Positions 1-7,980 of a stretch of 64,000 bases of DNA are shown in pieces. Origin of the DNA: Jeotgalibacillus sp. S-D1 (GTDB lineage Bacteria > Bacillota > Bacilli > Bacillales > Jeotgalibacillaceae); the NCBI RefSeq assembly GCF_004358665.1, contig NZ_SMZR01000006.1, positions 149,554-213,553 of the forward strand, read 5' to 3'. Each line of letters starts with the position of its first letter. Positions within the stretch are counted from its first letter, which is position 1. The position numbers and the translations under genes are program-made. The notes under the pieces are model-generated. The model saw only the letters and a list, made by a program, of their open reading frames with translations. It ran no database searches and had not been told where the DNA came from.

Positions 1-1
1 T

Positions 2-295
2 GCCTATGAGCATGGAGCGGATGTAATTAAAGTGTTCCCTGCAAATACTGGAGGGCCGTCCCATATTAAAAATATAAAAGGTCCTCTTCCACATATTCCG
101 ATGATGGCTACCGGCGGAATTGATGTGAACAATGCTGGCGATTATATTCGTGCAGGGGCAATTGGGATCGGGGCAGGAAGCACGCTGGTACCTTCATTTG
201 AAGAAGCAACAGCAGCTATCAGTGAGCGCATTACTGCCAATGCCCTTGGCTTTGTGGAGGCGGTTAGTAAAGCGCGGGAGAAGGTCTACAGCTAA
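2..295 (+). CDS. eda: 2-dehydro-3-deoxyphosphogluconate aldolase, C-terminal part
   Basis: This is the last ~97 codons of a KDPG/KHG aldolase, cut by the left edge of the window. The reading frame is open from base 2. The visible part carries the conserved IKVFPA segment, with the Schiff-base lysine of the class I aldolase fold, followed by the phosphate-binding MATGGI and GAGS loops. The family cleaves 2-keto-3-deoxy-6-phosphogluconate to pyruvate and glyceraldehyde 3-phosphate in the cytoplasm. Full-length homologues are about 210 residues, so more than half lies outside. A strong hairpin terminator follows at once, so this is the last gene of its transcript. Confidence 0.85.
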   Translation, partial: AYEHGADVIKVFPANTGGPSHIKNIKGPLPHIPMMATGGIDVNNAGDYIRAGAIGIGAGSTLVPSFEEATAAISERITANALGFVEAVSKAREKVYS

Positions 296-308
296 TAAGT
301 AATAGGTA

Positions 309-355
309 AAAAGGAGAAATACGCCGGTTAATTAGGCGTATTTCTCCTTTTTGTT
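309..355. terminator. Bidirectional intrinsic terminator after eda
   Basis: A 17-bp perfect stem (AAAAGGAGAAATACGCC pairing with its complement) has a 9-base loop and a T-run. A-runs on the left side let it also serve the convergent acetyltransferase gene. Confidence 0.85.
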
Positions 356-409
356 TTTGAAAGCATTAAGGATTACAGTATGCTCTGTGGAATTTAACTG
401 CATCTGATG

Positions 410-1234
410 TCATGCATCATATTTATAATAATCCTGAGCATGGTAGACCTCAAACCCGCATGATGTATACAGTTCTAAGGCATGCTGATTATCTGCCTGA
501 ACCTCTAAGTGAATGGCCCGCTTAGAAACTGACTCATTTACAAGTACCTGCTGAAGGGCGCTTTTTCCAATACCTTTTCCCTGGAAGGAGGGAAGGATTG
601 AAAAGCCATAAATCCATAACTCGTTGCCAATACGCTGCAAGCGGACTTTCCCAACAGATTTTCCTTCGTGCTCAATAATGTAAAAAGATTGCCTGCGTTC
701 GCTGCTAAACTGTGTCCAATGCTTCTCAGCATCCTCCCGGGTTGAACCGAATGCTTCCATATCCAACGTTATCTCCAGTTCCTTGTCCTCCTTGCGGGCA
801 GGGCGTATTGTAGCCATTTTAGTAGGAGATTGGGCATTGGAATTCCATTTCATCTGATACTCGGTAAAATAATAATGGTTTGGAAGAGTTGCTAAAAAGC
901 TTTTGCCTGAAGAAGAAGCTGAAGGAGTATTTAACAGCAGCTTCTCATAGTTTAGCTGCTGCAGTTCACGTGAAGCCTGTGCAGTTAAAGCTCTAAAGAC
1001 ACCTTTGCGTCGGTGGGCGGGGTGAACCATGCCGCAAGCTTCAATGGTCGAACCAAATCCATATACTCCTAGAAAACCGATCAGTTCGTCCTCATGATAA
1101 GAATAATAGGTTTTAAGACCGTCTGAATGCTCCATCTGCATCCAGTCTTCATTTAATTTCAATTGTATCTGATCAGTTTCCTCACATAACTTTTTTAACT
1201 TGTCGATTTGCTTAAGCTGGGTTATTGATAACAT
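410..1234 (-). CDS. GNAT family N-acetyltransferase, tandem-domain type
   Basis: A cytoplasmic acetyl-CoA-dependent transferase of 274 residues with two GNAT modules. The N-terminal one carries the HPAHRRKGVFRAL acetyl-CoA loop and the C-terminal one the FQGKGIGKSALQ loop. A GTG at 1357 would add 41 residues, but that start lies inside the upstream gene. The ATG at 1234 has AGGAAGTGG at suitable spacing and opens the family-like sequence, so I prefer it. It is probably cotranscribed with the RimL-like gene upstream (gap ~107 bp). The substrate cannot be told from sequence. Confidence 0.8.
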   Translation of the reverse strand: MLSITQLKQIDKLKKLCEETDQIQLKLNEDWMQMEHSDGLKTYYSYHEDELIGFLGVYGFGSTIEACGMVHPAHRRKGVFRALTAQASRELQQLNYEKLLLNTPSASSSGKSFLATLPNHYYFTEYQMKWNSNAQSPTKMATIRPARKEDKELEITLDMEAFGSTREDAEKHWTQFSSERRQSFYIIEHEGKSVGKVRLQRIGNELWIYGFSILPSFQGKGIGKSALQQVLVNESVSKRAIHLEVQADNQHALELYTSCGFEVYHAQDYYKYDA

Positions 1235-1341
1235 CTTTCCACTTCCTGCTGCCAAATTTTTTGTGAATTTGTTTAACGTGGCTGTTAAATTTATGTGAAC
1301 GCGCTCGTTTTCCCGGGCAGGAACGAAACGGTGAACAGGTA

Positions 1342-1887
1342 CTAACGGTTCCTCCACTCGTCAGCCAGCATCCCGTAAACCACTGAATCGACATAATGAT
1401 CATAAAGCCACTCGGCCTGCCGGATACAGCCTTCATTAACAAATCCCAATTTTTCTGGTATTCCTCTGCTTTTTTTATTTTCGGCAGCTGCCCTGATTTC
1501 CACTTTATTCAGCTGCAAATGGTTAATCGCATAATCAGTTAATGCTTTAGCCACCTTTATCATAATTCCTTTTCCCTGGTAATCCTGACCCAGCCAATAG
1601 CCGATATAAGCTGTTTTATTAGCCCAATTGATCTGATTGAACCCTGCGATACCAACAACATGTTCGTTGTATTGAATGACGGTTGTAAGTCCTTTATTAT
1701 TGGCAAAAGCTGATAAGCTCATCTTAATGTAGTCTTCTGTATCTTCCAATTTCGTTGTTCCATCAAGCCATGGGAGCCATTCTCGCAAATAATCTCTGGA
1801 CTTGTCAGTAAGCTCATAAATGGCGCCAGCATCCTTGGGTTCAATTAGCTTTAGTGTAATCTCCTTATCAATCGCATGAATGAACAT
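1342..1887 (-). CDS. RimJ/RimL-type GNAT acetyltransferase (YdaF-like)
   Basis: A 181-residue single-domain GNAT protein of the ribosomal-protein acetyltransferase-like group. It shows the N-terminal EITLKLIEPKDA strand, YIGYWLGQDYQGKGIM acetyl-CoA loop and VEIRAAAENKKS motif typical of the RimL/YdaF branch. A longer frame starts at 1938, but the ATG at 1887 has TTGGAGGATAC just upstream and matches the usual family N-terminus. It probably transfers acetyl from acetyl-CoA to an amino group of a protein or small molecule; the target is unknown. Confidence 0.85.
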   Translation of the reverse strand: MFIHAIDKEITLKLIEPKDAGAIYELTDKSRDYLREWLPWLDGTTKLEDTEDYIKMSLSAFANNKGLTTVIQYNEHVVGIAGFNQINWANKTAYIGYWLGQDYQGKGIMIKVAKALTDYAINHLQLNKVEIRAAAENKKSRGIPEKLGFVNEGCIRQAEWLYDHYVDSVVYGMLADEWRNR

Positions 1888-1957
1888 AGTATCCTCCAAC
1901 TCTATAGGCTCAATGAATTCTAAAAAAGAGAAACCCAAGGTTCAGGTTCCTCTGTCA

Positions 1958-2488
1958 TTAAGTGGTTTTTGTATAAACATTTTTTAACTTCTCAATTTGG
2001 TCCTCAGTAAGTTCCAGGTAATTGAAATTCAGATTATGATTTGCCATAAATTGCAGATCTTCAGTTTTTATTTCAAATATAGTCCCATTAATATAACGAG
2101 GTACAAATAATGTAATATTGCATTTGCGTTCCAGATCAAACTCGTGATTGATTTTTTCGAATTGGGCCTTTGTAATATTATTGTCCTCGAAAAAATCCTT
2201 CAGCTTTTTAAATAATGTGGATACAGCTTCATCATTATCATCATCCAGTTCTTCTGTTTCCTCCTCTGATAGAGAGAACGTGCGGGCCCAATAGGAATAA
2301 GACGTAGGACCGTGCTGAGTAAAAAAGCTGGAATCCCCTTTATTAAAGTGGAAGGAACTATGAACATTCAAAATCTCCATGATATCGTCGCTCGTAAAAA
2401 TTTTTGCGTCTTTATCGGGCTCGGGGGTATTGTACGACATTGGTTTTCCATAAATCGCTAACGCTAAAAAGAAATTTTCAATGACCAT
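1958..2488 (-). CDS. Hypothetical acidic protein
   Basis: A 176-residue soluble acidic protein that I do not recognise. The start at 2488 has AGGAGATGG at good spacing; an in-frame ATG at 2521 lacks one. There is no signal peptide or membrane segment. It has an acidic stretch around residues 80-95 (EETEELDDDNDE) and a mixed alpha/beta look. It lies 70 bp upstream of the acetyltransferase pair on the same strand and may be cotranscribed with it. Confidence 0.65.
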   Translation of the reverse strand: MVIENFFLALAIYGKPMSYNTPEPDKDAKIFTSDDIMEILNVHSSFHFNKGDSSFFTQHGPTSYSYWARTFSLSEEETEELDDDNDEAVSTLFKKLKDFFEDNNITKAQFEKINHEFDLERKCNITLFVPRYINGTIFEIKTEDLQFMANHNLNFNYLELTEDQIEKLKNVYTKTT

Positions 2489-2775
2489 GCTCCATCTCCT
2501 AGTAAAAAGTAGTTTGTACAAAAAATAAAAAAATCTACTAATGTAAACAGTTTAAAGGGTGGATATATATTGAATATTATACCATATAAAGAGAAATTTT
2601 AAAATTGGGAACTTTAAAAATTTACAATCTATTAGTTTGCTGATAAAGATTTTGCTTGTTAAAAAAGGATTAAATACCCAGTTGGTAGAATAATAAGTTT
2701 AGAGTGGTTAAATTAAGCCTTACGTTAACAGGTGCAATAGAGTTAACAGAGCTGAAATTAAAGGGAGTGTTTAAA

Positions 2776-3150
2776 ATGCCAAGTCCCATTCAAAATAAAA
2801 TGAACACTGTTTTTATCCATGTCACGGATTTGAAAACCTCAGTCAGCTGGTACAATCAATTACTTGGAAGGGATTACAGTAAAGATGAAATCCATCTTCC
2901 GGTTTATAACATACAAATAGAAGGATCAACAGGTCTTACACTGGATGCCGGACCGGATGGAAATAAACGAATAATACCTGATTCTTATCCCATTTTTAAC
3001 TTCCATACGGACTGCATAGAATCAGCTTATCAATTTGTAAAAAATGATCTTAACTATGCATTGCAAACTGAACCTGTCCATTTTGAGGACTTTTCGTTTT
3101 TTAATGTGATCGATCCGGACGGACATGTCATTATGATTTGTACAGGCTGA
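2776..3150 (+). CDS. VOC family protein (glyoxalase-like)
   Basis: A 124-residue single vicinal-oxygen-chelate protein. It has the N-terminal FIHVTDLKTSVSWYNQLLG helix-strand pattern and the C-terminal FNVIDPDGHVIMIC strand, with the conserved DPDGH turn. The ATG at 2776 follows AAGGGAGTG; a frame beginning at 2704 has no ribosome binding site. Members are dioxygenases, glyoxalases or drug-binding proteins. This one has few obvious metal ligands, so function is open. It is monocistronic between divergent and convergent neighbours. Confidence 0.8.
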   Translation: MPSPIQNKMNTVFIHVTDLKTSVSWYNQLLGRDYSKDEIHLPVYNIQIEGSTGLTLDAGPDGNKRIIPDSYPIFNFHTDCIESAYQFVKNDLNYALQTEPVHFEDFSFFNVIDPDGHVIMICTG

Positions 3151-3329
3151 TTAGCCAGGCTTTTTGGCTGCTTTTTACCAGAAGATTTATGAGAAAAAAT
3201 TATTTTGCAAAAAGGTTTTAAGCATAAAAGTGCTGGGTAAATATCTATGGTGACCACGTAAAACAACGGTAGAATAGCTTGAGAAGTCCCGCAGGATGAA
3301 ACGCTATTTTGACGATTTGTAGTGACAGT

Positions 3330-3441
3330 CGAGAAGATCGATTTGCTTTCTTATCCATGATAAAGTCAGTTTGACTGCCAATTGTCATGGTTCTGCTGGA
3401 TGGTTGTCTGAAGACAACGGAAAGAAAGCGAGTCTTCTCGA
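3330..3441. repeat. Large intergenic dyad (nested inverted repeats)
   Basis: The outer arms TCGAGAAGA...TGCTTTCTT (3329-3352) and AAGAAAGCG..TCTTCTCGA (3422-3441) are inverted copies. Inside lie CCATGA/TCATGG arms and a small GTTGTC/GACAAC hairpin. The gap 3151-3521 holds no gene. A sequence at about 3287 (CCCGCAGGATG) recalls the interspersed repeat found elsewhere in the window. It may be a structured RNA or a decayed repeat. Confidence 0.5.
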
Positions 3442-3482
3442 ATTATTTTCTAAATAAAACGTAAATATTATTTAAAAATATA

Positions 3483-3514
3483 AAAACCTTGCTGAATACC
3501 AGTGGAGGTTTTTT
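3483..3514 (-). terminator. Intrinsic terminator of the histidine phosphatase gene
   Basis: Read on the minus strand, an AAACCT stem pairs with AGGTTT around a 17-19-base imperfect loop, followed by T-rich sequence. It is weaker than others in the window. Confidence 0.5.
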
Positions 3515-3521
3515 TGCTGCA

Positions 3522-4103
3522 TTAATTTTTTTCTTCAAGGTGCAGGACGCAGTTAATGAACTCCGCTTTCCACACAGGGTCTATTGTAAAAATAGATAAA
3601 GAGGTGTTTAAAAGTTGAATTTGCCCGTCAAATTCCGGCAGCAGTTCGATTAATAAATGACGAATAAATGAGCCGTGGCTAACGACGAGGACAGACTCAC
3701 GGGGATGTTTAACGGCAATGTCTTCAAAAAATGCAACACCTCGTTCAATTACTGCTGCAGTTGGTTCCATGCCCAAATCCAGTGATGCCCAATTTTCACC
3801 CCATGCTTCAATTCGTTCCGTATGAGTTGTGCCTTCAATTTTACCACCGCCAATTTCCTTCAGCCGGTTATCCATATGAAGTTCAGGCAGGGCGGCAGAA
3901 TCTTGAATAATTTGAGCGGTTTCAAGTGCCCGTGCCAGAGGGCTTGTATAAATAACATCCCAATTTTCATCTTTTATGCGAGCACCCAGCCGCATAGCCT
4001 GGACTCTTCCGTCCTGGTCAAGAGGGATATTTGAATTTCCCTGTGCTCTGCCTAGCTTATTCCATTCCGTAGTACCATGACGAATAATTCCGATTTTTGT
4101 CAT
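3522..4103 (-). CDS. Histidine phosphatase family protein
   Basis: A 193-residue cytoplasmic phosphatase of the phosphoglycerate-mutase-like branch. The catalytic phosphohistidine motif is IIRHGTTEW (RHG at residues 8-10). A conserved SPLARALETAQII follows near residue 55, and the second catalytic histidine lies in VVSHGSFIRHL near residue 143. The start has AAAGGAGAAGATT upstream. B. subtilis relatives (PhoE/YhfR-like) act on small phosphate esters, and the substrate here is not predictable. It is transcribed alone toward a terminator at its 3' end. Confidence 0.85.
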   Translation of the reverse strand: MTKIGIIRHGTTEWNKLGRAQGNSNIPLDQDGRVQAMRLGARIKDENWDVIYTSPLARALETAQIIQDSAALPELHMDNRLKEIGGGKIEGTTHTERIEAWGENWASLDLGMEPTAAVIERGVAFFEDIAVKHPRESVLVVSHGSFIRHLLIELLPEFDGQIQLLNTSLSIFTIDPVWKAEFINCVLHLEEKN

Positions 4104-4256
4104 AATCTTCTCCTTTTAAACTATTGATTTCTAATTCTAAAAGTTCTGTAAATACATATTATGTAAATTAAACAGGGGTTGATTATAAATCAATTAAAGG
4201 CACCTGTTTATTATTAATTATAGTACTCCCAAAGTTATGTGGGAACAAAATCACAT

Positions 4257-4290
4257 TAAAAAGACAGACTCCTAATCGAGTCTGCCTTCT
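4257..4290 (-). terminator. Intrinsic terminator
   Basis: On the minus strand, GGCAGACTC pairs with GAGTCTGTC, followed by TTTTT. It serves the small hypothetical gene at 4302. Confidence 0.75.
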
Positions 4291-4301
4291 GATTAAAACG
4301 T

Positions 4302-4655
4302 CTATTTTAACGAGCTTTTAATTGAAACATCCACTAGCGATTTCCAGCGTGCGTACGCCAACAAGATTTCAGGAGTCTTTCTTACTGCATCGATCATCTT
4401 CTGTGTGCGTGCTAACATATGGGCCAATACTCTGCTGGAGGAGGTTTTAGACAGAATTTCTTTTTCAATGGCGTTGACCGCTCTCTGAATCTTTCTTGAT
4501 TCATAGTCTGAACAATATTTGCATTCTCTAAGCTGGTGAATTAACTGAGCAGAAGCAATTGTGATGCACTTTATCACCGGCTGATCTACAGCAATCGTTT
4601 CCTGTGAAGTATAATCTTTCTCTAGTTGAGTTTGAAAATAAGTGTAGTCAATCAT
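4302..4655 (-). CDS. Small hypothetical helical protein
   Basis: A 117-residue soluble, probably all-helical protein that I do not recognise. It has a C-x2-C pair at residues 45-48 (CKYC) and a basic centre (ESRKIQRAVNAIEK). The ribosome binding site AGGAGAAG lies 6-7 bases before the ATG, and a terminator ends the unit, so it is a real monocistronic gene. The long leader (about 250 bp to the next gene upstream) contains no other feature except AT-rich sequence. Confidence 0.6.
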   Translation of the reverse strand: MIDYTYFQTQLEKDYTSQETIAVDQPVIKCITIASAQLIHQLRECKYCSDYESRKIQRAVNAIEKEILSKTSSSRVLAHMLARTQKMIDAVRKTPEILLAYARWKSLVDVSIKSSLK

Positions 4656-4842
4656 GATAATCTTCTCCTAAAGTGGATTTTAACTGTTATTTACCCTCCT
4701 AGAAAACCTTCAAAACGGGTATTATTTCCTGTTTTTATAAAAAAGAAATGCTCGAAAAAAGTCTAAATAAACCCTTTATCTTCAAATTAAATAGTTGAGA
4801 TTCCTAAGGGCAAAAGAATCTCCTTATAACTAAGCTATTCAG

Positions 4843-4871
4843 TTGACAAATATTTAGAACCAAATTATGAT
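4843..4871 (+). promoter_or_regulatory. SigA-type promoter of the catE-like gene
   Basis: A consensus TTGACA at 4843-4848 and TATGAT at 4866-4871 are separated by 17 bp. Confidence 0.75.
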
Positions 4872-4873
4872 CG

Positions 4874-4888
4874 GTTACATAAAGTAAC
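4874..4888. promoter_or_regulatory. Perfect dyad operator GTTAC-N5-GTAAC
   Basis: A perfect 5-bp inverted repeat begins 3 bp after the -10 box, where a repressor would block initiation. In B. subtilis catDE is repressed by the MarR/DUF24-type regulators CatR and YodB. No regulator gene lies nearby, so the identity is inferred. Confidence 0.5.
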
Positions 4889-4910
4889 TGATATTTCGGA
4901 GGAGATAACG

Positions 4911-5771
4911 ATGACATTTCATGGGGAGCAGGCAATATTTGTTGGAGAAGCAGCCATTCGTGTACAGGATCTAAAAAGGTCGACTAAATTTTATAAGGAG
5001 ATTCTTGGTTTTAATGTTTTGGCTGAAACAGAAAGAAGTGTTTGTTTCACTGCAGATGGAAAAAAGCCGCTGCTGACAATTGAGCAGCCGGATGGAATTA
5101 AGCCGAAAGAACAGAATACCACTGGGCTGTATCATTTTGCTCTATTATTGCCGGAGCGTGCCCACCTGGCAGCTTTAGTAAAGCATTTTGCTGATAACGG
5201 AGTACGGTTTGGCTCCTCTGACCACCTGGTGAGTGAAGCTCTTTATTTAAATGATCCGGATGGAAATGGTATTGAAGTATATACCGATCGTTCGAGCAGC
5301 AAATGGAGCTGGGAAAATGGAAACGTGTTAATGGCAGTGGATCCATTGGATTTTGAAGCTCTTCTTGAGGATCGAAAGGGCGAGTGGAACGGGCTTCCTG
5401 AAGAGACAGTAATGGGACATATTCATCTCCATGTATCTGAGCTGCAAAAAACAGAGGAATTTTATGTGAAAGGACTCGGATTTGATGTAGTCAGCCGATT
5501 TGGCAATCAGGCGCTGTTTCTTTCTGTTGAGAATTATCATCATCATATTGGATTGAATACGTGGAACGGTGTTGGAGCCCCAAAACCACAAAAAAATACA
5601 GCAGGGCTGAGCTGGTTCTCGCTCGTTTTTCCAACTGAGGAAAAAAGAAATGAGATTATCTCTCAGATAAAATTATTCGGCGGCGAAGTATCAGAAGACA
5701 ATAACGGCTTCACTACAGAGGATCCTTCAGGCAACAAGATAAAATTGAAGATATATCCGGAGAATGGTTGA
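4911..5771 (+). CDS. catE: Catechol 2,3-dioxygenase-like VOC protein
   Basis: A 286-residue protein with two VOC modules (about residues 10-126 and 168-282), matching the length and sequence pattern of B. subtilis CatE. Diagnostic stretches are SEALYLNDPDGNGIEVY (109-125), GHIHLHV (169-175) and YHHHIGLNTW (209-218), which supply iron-ligand histidines. The family opens catechol rings by extradiol cleavage in the cytoplasm and protects against catechol/quinone stress. It has a strong GGAGGAG site, its own SigA promoter and a dyad operator. The usual partner catD (DoxX-like) is absent, so it may be a stand-alone detoxification gene. Confidence 0.8.
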   Translation: MTFHGEQAIFVGEAAIRVQDLKRSTKFYKEILGFNVLAETERSVCFTADGKKPLLTIEQPDGIKPKEQNTTGLYHFALLLPERAHLAALVKHFADNGVRFGSSDHLVSEALYLNDPDGNGIEVYTDRSSSKWSWENGNVLMAVDPLDFEALLEDRKGEWNGLPEETVMGHIHLHVSELQKTEEFYVKGLGFDVVSRFGNQALFLSVENYHHHIGLNTWNGVGAPKPQKNTAGLSWFSLVFPTEEKRNEIISQIKLFGGEVSEDNNGFTTEDPSGNKIKLKIYPENG

Positions 5772-5923
5772 AAAAACACCACCCATTTTTAATAAAATTT
5801 GTATATGGAAGCAGGAAAATCCTGCTTGTTTGCAGAATATATAAGTAAACACAGCAAAAATGCCAATCCTCTTGTCTTTAGCCTTATGAGTTTGGAAAAT
5901 ATCTATACAAGGAGGAATTCCCA

Positions 5924-6952
5924 TTGGATGAAATACGTTTAATTCCTTATCAAGTGAGTGATATTCTCACGATGTCGCAAGATAATATTCCCGAAGGTAT
6001 TAAAATGATTCAAGCTCCAGAGGTATGGGAAGAAGCGGATCAGGGGGCAGGGCAAGTCATTGCAGTTATCGATACTGGATGCCAGGTTGATCATCCGGAT
6101 CTGGCTGACCGAATTGTCGGTGGACGTAATTTTACCAGTGATTACAAAAGCGCTCCTGAAAATTTCAGTGACAATAACGGGCATGGAACCCATGTAGCCG
6201 GGACAATCGCAGCATCTGCATCTGAAACCGGCCTTGCAGGGGTTGCTCCAAAGGCAGGTTTATTAATCTTAAAGGTTTTGACGGGCAGCGGCAGCGGCAG
6301 CTATAAAGGAATTGTTGACTCCATCCATTATGCAATTGACTGGACAGGACCAAATGGAGAAAAAGTATGTGCATTGTCGATGTCTCTCGGCGGACCCAAC
6401 GATCTTAAGGATCTTCATGATGCAGTAAAACGAGCTGTTTCAGAAGGGATTGCAGTTATCTGTGCAGCTGGTAATGAAGGAGACAACCGTCCTGAAACAG
6501 ATGAATTTGCTTATCCGGGCGCTTACCCGGAAGTTATTCAAATTGGGGCCGTAAACTTTAATCGGGAACTGGCTGCGTTCAGTAATACCAATGACGAAAT
6601 TGACCTCGTCGCTCCGGGTGTTGATATTCACTCAACATTTCTTGAAGGAAAGTATGCAACTCTTTCAGGAACATCCATGGCGACTCCCCATGTGTCAGGC
6701 GCAATGGCTTTGATTAAAAATATTACACAAAAAAGATTTGAACGCGAGCTGACGGAAGCAGAGCTGTATGGCCAGCTCATCAAGCGAACGGTTCCGTTGG
6801 GCTATCCGAAAACGGCTGAAGGAAACGGGCTTCTTGCTCTCGGCGTAGTTGATCAATTATCCAAAGTATTTTCATTCTATAATACATGTGTGGATACGAA
6901 CACCACAGTGCAAAAAAGCAGCGAATTTCAAACGACAACAAAATCTGTCTGA
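5924..6952 (+). CDS. ispA: Intracellular subtilisin-like serine protease
   Basis: An S8-family protease with the complete triad: Asp50 (VIDTG), His87 (NGHGTH), Ser251 (GTSMATPHVSG), plus oxyanion Asn184. There is no secretion signal. The short LIPYQV pro-segment near the N-terminus is characteristic of intracellular subtilisins such as B. subtilis IspA, where it inhibits the enzyme until cleaved. The start is TTG at 5924, preceded by AAGGAGG; an ATG four bases later is out of frame. At 342 residues it is about 20 longer than IspA, with an extra polar Thr/Ser-rich tail. Such enzymes degrade cytoplasmic protein in stationary phase. Confidence 0.9.
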   Translation: MDEIRLIPYQVSDILTMSQDNIPEGIKMIQAPEVWEEADQGAGQVIAVIDTGCQVDHPDLADRIVGGRNFTSDYKSAPENFSDNNGHGTHVAGTIAASASETGLAGVAPKAGLLILKVLTGSGSGSYKGIVDSIHYAIDWTGPNGEKVCALSMSLGGPNDLKDLHDAVKRAVSEGIAVICAAGNEGDNRPETDEFAYPGAYPEVIQIGAVNFNRELAAFSNTNDEIDLVAPGVDIHSTFLEGKYATLSGTSMATPHVSGAMALIKNITQKRFERELTEAELYGQLIKRTVPLGYPKTAEGNGLLALGVVDQLSKVFSFYNTCVDTNTTVQKSSEFQTTTKSV

Positions 6953-6956
6953 CCAA

Positions 6957-7002
6957 AAAAACCCTTTCGGCTGCTGCTATAATGCCGAAAGGGTTTCATT
7001 TT
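6957..7002 (+). terminator. Intrinsic terminator after ispA
   Basis: An AAACCCTTTCGGC stem with its perfect complement encloses a 10-base loop, followed by TTTCATTTT. Confidence 0.8.
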
Positions 7003-7057
7003 CTAACGTGTTCTAACGATCCTGATAAAGATGGTTTGGTTACGATTGATTTTTGAT

Positions 7058-7086
7058 TTGACAATATACCTACCGGGGTATATAAT
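7058..7086 (+). promoter_or_regulatory. SigA promoter with CstR-type operator 1
   Basis: A perfect TTGACA (7058-7063), 17-bp spacer and TATAAT (7081-7086). The spacer holds the dyad ATATACC-N4-GGGGTATAT, so bound regulator would block RNA polymerase. The same core recurs at 7412, 7445 and 9281. Confidence 0.85.
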
Positions 7087-7113
7087 CATAACTAGTTGGA
7101 GGAGGAAGATGCA

Positions 7114-7374
7114 ATGAATTACGATGATAAAGTCAAAAATAGAGTCAAACGGATAGAAGGACAATTGAAAGGAATTCTGCGTATGATGGAAGAAGAGCAG
7201 GACTGCAGAGATGTCATTGTTCAACTTTCTGCAGCGAGAACAGCGATTGACCGCACAATGGGTGTAATTGTCAGTTCAAACCTGGTCGAATGCGTGCGCA
7301 AAGCAAATGAAGACGGCGAAGATACAGATGCACTAGTGCAGGAAGCCGTAAATCTTCTTGTAAAAAGCAGATAA
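7114..7374 (+). CDS. cstR: Persulfide-sensing CsoR-family repressor CstR
   Basis: An 86-residue helical repressor of the CsoR/FrmR family. Cysteines fall at exactly residues 31 and 60, the pair that forms per/polysulfide cross-links in Staphylococcus aureus CstR. The copper-ligand histidine of true CsoR (four residues before the second Cys) is missing. The N-terminus MNYDDKVKNRVKRIEGQL is also CstR-like. The start at 7114 is set by GGAGGAGG; an upstream in-frame ATG at 7096 lacks one. It heads the sulfur operon and has an operator in its own promoter, indicating autorepression relieved by sulfane sulfur. Confidence 0.9.
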   Translation: MNYDDKVKNRVKRIEGQLKGILRMMEEEQDCRDVIVQLSAARTAIDRTMGVIVSSNLVECVRKANEDGEDTDALVQEAVNLLVKSR

Positions 7375-7411
7375 TATAAAAAGGTCGATATGCCTTTTTA
7401 TTTACATTAAA

Positions 7412-7431
7412 TTATACCCGTGGGGGTAAAA
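7412..7431. promoter_or_regulatory. CstR-type operator 2
   Basis: TTATACCCGT followed by GGGGGTAAAA matches the operator in the cstR promoter (xTATACC-N4-GGGGTAxAx). It lies between cstR and the DsrE-like gene, just after a weak hairpin (AAAAAGG...CCTTTTTA, 7377-7400). Confidence 0.7.
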
Positions 7432-7444
7432 AATTTAATTAAAA

Positions 7445-7464
7445 ATATACCCATAGGGGTAAAA
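7445..7464. promoter_or_regulatory. CstR-type operator 3
   Basis: ATATACCCAT followed by AGGGGTAAAA is the third copy, 33 bp (about three helical turns) after operator 2 and directly upstream of the AGGAGG of the DsrE-like gene. Confidence 0.7.
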
Positions 7465-7480
7465 ATAGGAGGAACAAAAA

Positions 7481-7963
7481 ATGACTGAACAAAAGAAGAA
7501 AACAACGATCGTGTTATTCAGTGGTGACTATGATAAAGCTATGGCTGCCTATATTATTGCCAACGGTGCAGCGGCTTACGATCATGAGGTAACGATCTTT
7601 CATACGTTTTGGGGATTGAATGCATTAAGAAAAGATGAGCTCGTCCCTGTGAAAAAAGGATTTCTTGAGTCAATGTTCGGCAAAATGATGCCGCGTGGGG
7701 CAGATAAAATGGGTCTTTCTAAGATGAATTTTGCAGGAATGGGTCCAAAAATGATTAAACATGTGATAAAAAAGCATAATGCCATGACATTGCCTGAGTT
7801 GATTGACATGGCTAAGGAACAAGAAGTGAAACTTGTAGCGTGCACCATGACGATGGATTTGCTGGGCCTTCAAAAAGATGAGCTTGTACATGGCCTTGAT
7901 TACGCAGGGGTAGCGGCCTACCTGGGTGATGCTGAAAAAGGAAATGTAAATCTGTTTATTTAA
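7481..7963 (+). CDS. DsrE/DsrF/DrsH-like sulfur carrier protein
   Basis: A 160-residue cytoplasmic protein of the DsrE2-like family, which carries persulfide sulfur between rhodaneses and TusA. The conserved cysteine is at residue 121 in KLVACTMTMDLLG. The N-terminal strand TTIVLFSGDYDKAMAAYIIANGA is typical. AGGAGG lies ahead of the ATG and two CstR operators precede it. Its place between the sensor and the rhodaneses suggests it shuttles sulfane sulfur produced during sulfide or thiol stress. Confidence 0.85.
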   Translation: MTEQKKKTTIVLFSGDYDKAMAAYIIANGAAAYDHEVTIFHTFWGLNALRKDELVPVKKGFLESMFGKMMPRGADKMGLSKMNFAGMGPKMIKHVIKKHNAMTLPELIDMAKEQEVKLVACTMTMDLLGLQKDELVHGLDYAGVAAYLGDAEKGNVNLFI

Positions 7964-7980
7964 AGGAGAGTTTAAAAAAG

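Noticed and set aside
7096..7113. Upstream ATG for cstR giving six extra residues
   Set aside because: That ATG lies before and within the GGAGGAGG ribosome binding site. The start at 7114 also puts the cysteines at the CstR positions 31 and 60.
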